Made by a program: the position numbers and the translations under genes. 64,000 bases of DNA from Oscillospiraceae bacterium (GTDB lineage: Bacteria > Bacillota > Clostridia > Oscillospirales > Ruminococcaceae). A model generated the notes under the pieces. It was not told the origin of the DNA, did no database searches, and was given only the letters and a program-made list of their open reading frames with translations. Position 1 is the stretch's first letter; each line of letters starts with the position of its first letter. Location: positions 124,001 through 188,000 of the forward strand of contig JAISZR010000004.1 in assembly GCA_031284525.1 (NCBI GenBank). Direction: 5' to 3'. Shown here piece after piece: positions 61,118-64,000 of this stretch.

Positions 61118-62815
61118 GTGTTAATAGCGGGAAAAGTGTCATATTGGGGTATGCCTGTATTTTTTTTAGAAAGCTTGGGCGAAAGGTTTTGGGCTTTTTT
61201 TTCTTGGTTGCAGCTCGGGCGTTTTGTGAAGAAGACGGGAAAGTGGTCGCGTGAAATCATAAAGCGCATTTACTACGATATTTTGAACATAAGGGTCTTG
61301 TTTTCGAACTTAGGGTTCGCTCTTTTAAGGGACACTCGGTCGTTGATTATCCGCTTGAACAAAGCGTTTGATCATTTTCGAAAGATGGCTAGGGAAGAAC
61401 GGCCAAGTGTTATTTTCAAGGAGTTCGTTGCGTTTTGTAGATTCAAGTATAGTTTGTATAAAAGGTCATTTTGGCGGTTTATAAGGGCGGTTTTGGCTTT
61501 TTTTTCATTTCTACTTTGTTTTTTTGTAATTAGGTATGTCAGTCACATTGAATATGGTATTGAAATTAGGTGTGAAGGAAAGTTTGTTGGGCTAGTTGAA
61601 AATGAATTCGATTTTTGGCAAGCGCAGAAACTCGTTAGGGAACGCATTTTGGAACCTACTGAAGAGATATACATAAAGCCGGAATTCACTGTTTGCATCT
61701 TAAACTCGCAAAAGATTACAAGCCATTCGGATCTCGCGGATGGGATTATGCGGATTTTGAGTGATGATATAGTTAAGGCAAGTGGCATCTATCTCGATGG
61801 CGAATTTCTAGGTGCAACAACAGAAAAAACTTTGCTAGAAAAAGAATTGGATGAGATCAAGCTTAAAAATTCAAAAGGGCTTAAACAAAGGGGAGAGATA
61901 CTTTGGGAAAAGATTCTCGATATCCGGGAAGCTGTTTATCCTAAATCGAGCCTGCTGCCTTTTGCTTCGGCTCTAAAGCCGCTGCTGAATTCGACTGAAG
62001 TGAAGGAAATTGAGCATGTTGTTGAAGAAGGCGAAACAATCGAAGGGATTATTTCTTCATACGAGATGACGGAAAAGGAATTCAAAAAGCTGAATCCCGG
62101 CACAGTCGCCGTTAACCCGGGTGATGGGCTAAGAGTGCGAGCTGCGGTCCCCCTTCTGGGAGTCAAGGTTGTTGCAACCGAAGTAGTGCGTGAGAGGGTC
62201 CCGTTTAAAAGCGTGAAAATTTATACTTCCAGATATCCGCTTGGAGAGTCATTTCGCAAGCAGCGTGGCGTTGATGGCGAGGCTGATGTGACTTATAATG
62301 TCACCTATATCAGGGATGAGCAACAAGCCAGAGTTGCTGTTTCTCAAAATGTTATAAAAGAAGCAGTTGATGAACAGATAATTATTGGGCAACGGCGTGG
62401 CAATCATATTTATGACTATGGTGAGATCGTTTCGGATGTGGTGGATGCGAATTTCATTTGGCCTGTTGATGGCAAAAAAGGCTATGTGAGTTGTTATTTC
62501 AGCCCGGGTGGCCACCGCGGTGTTGATATTTGTTCGGAGTTTGGGACCCCGATTTTGGCGAGTGATGCCGGGACGGTTATTAGTGCCGGCCTAGATGGAA
62601 CTTATGGGAAAAGTGTTGTTATAAGGCACGAAAACGGGTTATTTACGAGATATGCTCATAATTCAGAGATATATGTCAAAGTTGGGCAGGTTGTGGTTCA
62701 AGGGGAACATATTTCGGCAATGGGGAGGACGGGGAATGCATCTGGAGTGCACTTGCACTTTGAAATTCTAAAAAACGGAACACAAATCGATCCAAGGCAA
62801 TATATTGAGAGGTGA
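61118..62815 (+). CDS. membrane-anchored M23 peptidase with LysM and G5 domains
   Basis: 565 residues. A long cytoplasmic N-terminal segment (about 1-120), one membrane helix (about 123-140), then an outer region with a LysM repeat (about 303-342, ending NPGDGLRV), a G5 domain (about 350-425) and a C-terminal M23 domain. Zinc ligands are intact: H466 and D470 in HRGVD, and H545 and H547 in HLHF. It should cleave peptidoglycan while bound to it. GTG start at 61118 is tight against its AGGTGA, so ATG 61151 is an alternative. Confidence 0.88.
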   Translation: MLIAGKVSYWGMPVFFLESLGERFWAFFSWLQLGRFVKKTGKWSREIIKRIYYDILNIRVLFSNLGFALLRDTRSLIIRLNKAFDHFRKMAREERPSVIFKEFVAFCRFKYSLYKRSFWRFIRAVLAFFSFLLCFFVIRYVSHIEYGIEIRCEGKFVGLVENEFDFWQAQKLVRERILEPTEEIYIKPEFTVCILNSQKITSHSDLADGIMRILSDDIVKASGIYLDGEFLGATTEKTLLEKELDEIKLKNSKGLKQRGEILWEKILDIREAVYPKSSLLPFASALKPLLNSTEVKEIEHVVEEGETIEGIISSYEMTEKEFKKLNPGTVAVNPGDGLRVRAAVPLLGVKVVATEVVRERVPFKSVKIYTSRYPLGESFRKQRGVDGEADVTYNVTYIRDEQQARVAVSQNVIKEAVDEQIIIGQRRGNHIYDYGEIVSDVVDANFIWPVDGKKGYVSCYFSPGGHRGVDICSEFGTPILASDAGTVISAGLDGTYGKSVVIRHENGLFTRYAHNSEIYVKVGQVVVQGEHISAMGRTGNASGVHLHFEILKNGTQIDPRQYIER

Positions 62816-62835
62816 TCACTATCCAGGAGGTCGTG

Positions 62836-64000
62836 GTGGAGCGAACAAGAACACAAAAAACAATGCGTAATTTGTTATTCATAATTCCTTGCCAGATTAT
62901 TCTCCTTATCCTGGAATTTCACCTCAGGCGGAAGTTTTCGAATGTTCTTCGTGCAAATCAAGTGGGTGTGGAAAACACATTTAAAAAGATCCTAATGTTT
63001 TTTTCTGCCGCGAATCTGGGGTTAATTCCAGCGATTTCATATAGTCTTTATAAACCATTAGCTGCAAATGACATCGAAAAGGTAAAAGCCACTGTAAAGT
63101 TCATCAGGAATCTGTGCTGGACATTGGCAACCCTTTTCATGTTAATTGGCATCCCCTTCACTTTCTGCTTGCAATTGGTGGTTAACAAGGCTGACAATAT
63201 ATATGCCATTCCCGGCATAAGGCTTATATATTTGTTGTCTTTGGTGAATATCGTTCTTCCTTGGTTTTTTGCTCATCGGCAATCGGTAATTTTATATGAC
63301 CAGAAGAAATACATTGTGGTTTTAATTAACTTTATTGCGGTTTCAATCAGGATTATCGCGCAGATTATTTTCTTGGACAAAAGACCGAGTTTGGTCTCTT
63401 TTGTTGTGTGCATGGTATTTTCGACGCTTTTGGAGGGACTAATGGTCTTTTCTGTTTCCAAATGGCAATATCCGTTTTTATCTGAAAAGGGTGGAAGTAG
63501 TCTTTCGCGTAAAGAAGTCACTGCGTCTTTAAAAAATGCTTGGGGAGGCTCCCTTAGCCAAGTGTTTGGCCTTATTGTTAATGTTACAAACGGCGTGTAT
63601 ATTTCTAGGTTTGCTGGGCTTTCGGCTGCCGGGATACAATCGTCATATGATGCGATTCTTGAGGTGATTAAGACATTCAACTGGAATTTTTGTGAAGCCA
63701 TTGGGCCGAGTGTTGGAAATTTGGCAGCACTAGGGGAGCACAAAAAACTGGAGAAACGTTTTTTTTCGCTTTTGTTATTGAGCAATTGGATCTTTGGTAG
63801 CGCCGTGTGTGTGCTTGTGCCCAATTTCGCTCCGTTAGTCCGGGTTTGGAGGCCTAGCCTTACGGTGTTTGACAATTTTACAAGCGCTGTGATATTCGCC
63901 AATTTTTATGTGTTTGCAATTAGAAAACTTATCTTGATGTTTAAGGGGAATATGGGGATTTATTGGGCTGGGAAATATGTGACGTTTTGGGAAGCGGTTT
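62836..64000 (+). CDS. Wzx-type polysaccharide flippase (MOP superfamily), cut by window edge
   Basis: At least 388 residues are visible, with no stop before the edge. About nine or ten hydrophobic helices; the pattern RNLLFIIPCQIILLILEFHLRR at the start, NLGLIPAISYSLYKPLAANDIEK and the DQKKYIVVLI segment match O-antigen/teichoic-acid repeat flippases. It should move lipid-linked sugar units to the outer face. GTG at 62836 has AGGAGG at 5 bases. Follows the M23 gene by 20 bases. Confidence 0.82.
   Translation, partial: MERTRTQKTMRNLLFIIPCQIILLILEFHLRRKFSNVLRANQVGVENTFKKILMFFSAANLGLIPAISYSLYKPLAANDIEKVKATVKFIRNLCWTLATLFMLIGIPFTFCLQLVVNKADNIYAIPGIRLIYLLSLVNIVLPWFFAHRQSVILYDQKKYIVVLINFIAVSIRIIAQIIFLDKRPSLVSFVVCMVFSTLLEGLMVFSVSKWQYPFLSEKGGSSLSRKEVTASLKNAWGGSLSQVFGLIVNVTNGVYISRFAGLSAAGIQSSYDAILEVIKTFNWNFCEAIGPSVGNLAALGEHKKLEKRFFSLLLLSNWIFGSAVCVLVPNFAPLVRVWRPSLTVFDNFTSAVIFANFYVFAIRKLILMFKGNMGIYWAGKYVTFWEAV

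Overview
The window is a stretch of bacterial chromosome from the class Clostridia (Bacillota). Evidence: a Spo0A-family regulator with an intact DNA-binding domain, a SCIFF peptide and its radical-SAM maturase, a pyruvate:ferredoxin oxidoreductase with acetate kinase (anaerobic acetate formation), gyrase B and RqcH of Firmicutes type, a prkC/prpC pair, Gram-positive style ribosome binding sites, and many TTG and GTG starts. Base composition is moderate, about 40-47% GC in sampled lines. There is no insertion sequence, integrase, CRISPR array or clear prophage; only a holin/amidase-like pair hints at phage ancestry.

Layout. 1-1203 is the 5' part of a 16S rRNA gene on the minus strand (its 3' end lies outside), with a textbook promoter, divergent from rqcH. 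1.7-6.6 kb (plus): rqcH, a methylglyoxal-synthase-like protein without catalytic residues, an RluA-type pseudouridine synthase, and an ABC ATPase/permease pair. 6.7-11.9 kb (minus): serS, glyA, a methionine gamma-lyase-like PLP enzyme, gpsA. 12.2-14.8 kb: a small DUF6514-like gene behind tandem Spo0A-type boxes, a 500-base stretch without genes, pth, and a site-2-protease-like membrane protein lacking its HExxH motif. 14.9-21.5 kb: polA converging on secA and spo0A. 22-30 kb (plus): amino-acid permease, yajC, SCIFF precursor, thioredoxin, two RNA methyltransferases, gyrB, ackA. 30-38.3 kb (plus): CdaR-type regulator, ftsE, ftsX and a secreted M23 hydrolase with a poly-aspartate linker (cell-division hydrolysis module), nhaC, the SCIFF maturase, a holin-like/amidase pair. 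38.4-39.8 kb (minus): def-fmt. 40-48.8 kb (plus): a VanY-type carboxypeptidase, tRNA-Leu, nifJ, a small membrane protein, rlmN-prpC-prkC. 48.9-55.2 kb (plus): a late flagellar operon (flgM, flgN, flgK, flgL, fliD, fliS and a chaperone-like gene) behind a sigma-D promoter. 55.2-64 kb (plus): greA, potC-potD, two tandem PrsA-like secreted proteins, an M23/LysM/G5 cell-wall protein, and a Wzx-type flippase cut by the window edge.

What stands out is the number of otherwise well-kept proteins that have lost signature residues: Spo0A has Asn at phospho-acceptor position 56, the SCIFF precursor lacks the Cys and Thr used for the known thioether bridge and sits 12 kb from its maturase, the site-2 protease and methylglyoxal synthase homologues lack their catalytic residues, and the pseudouridine synthase has HLID in place of HRLD. 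Five promoters share a TTGCA-type -35 element with 17-18 base spacing to TATAAT. The 16S gene carries G at the position equivalent to E. coli C1192. Coordinates of starts were chosen from ribosome binding sites and family alignment by eye; nothing was computed or searched.
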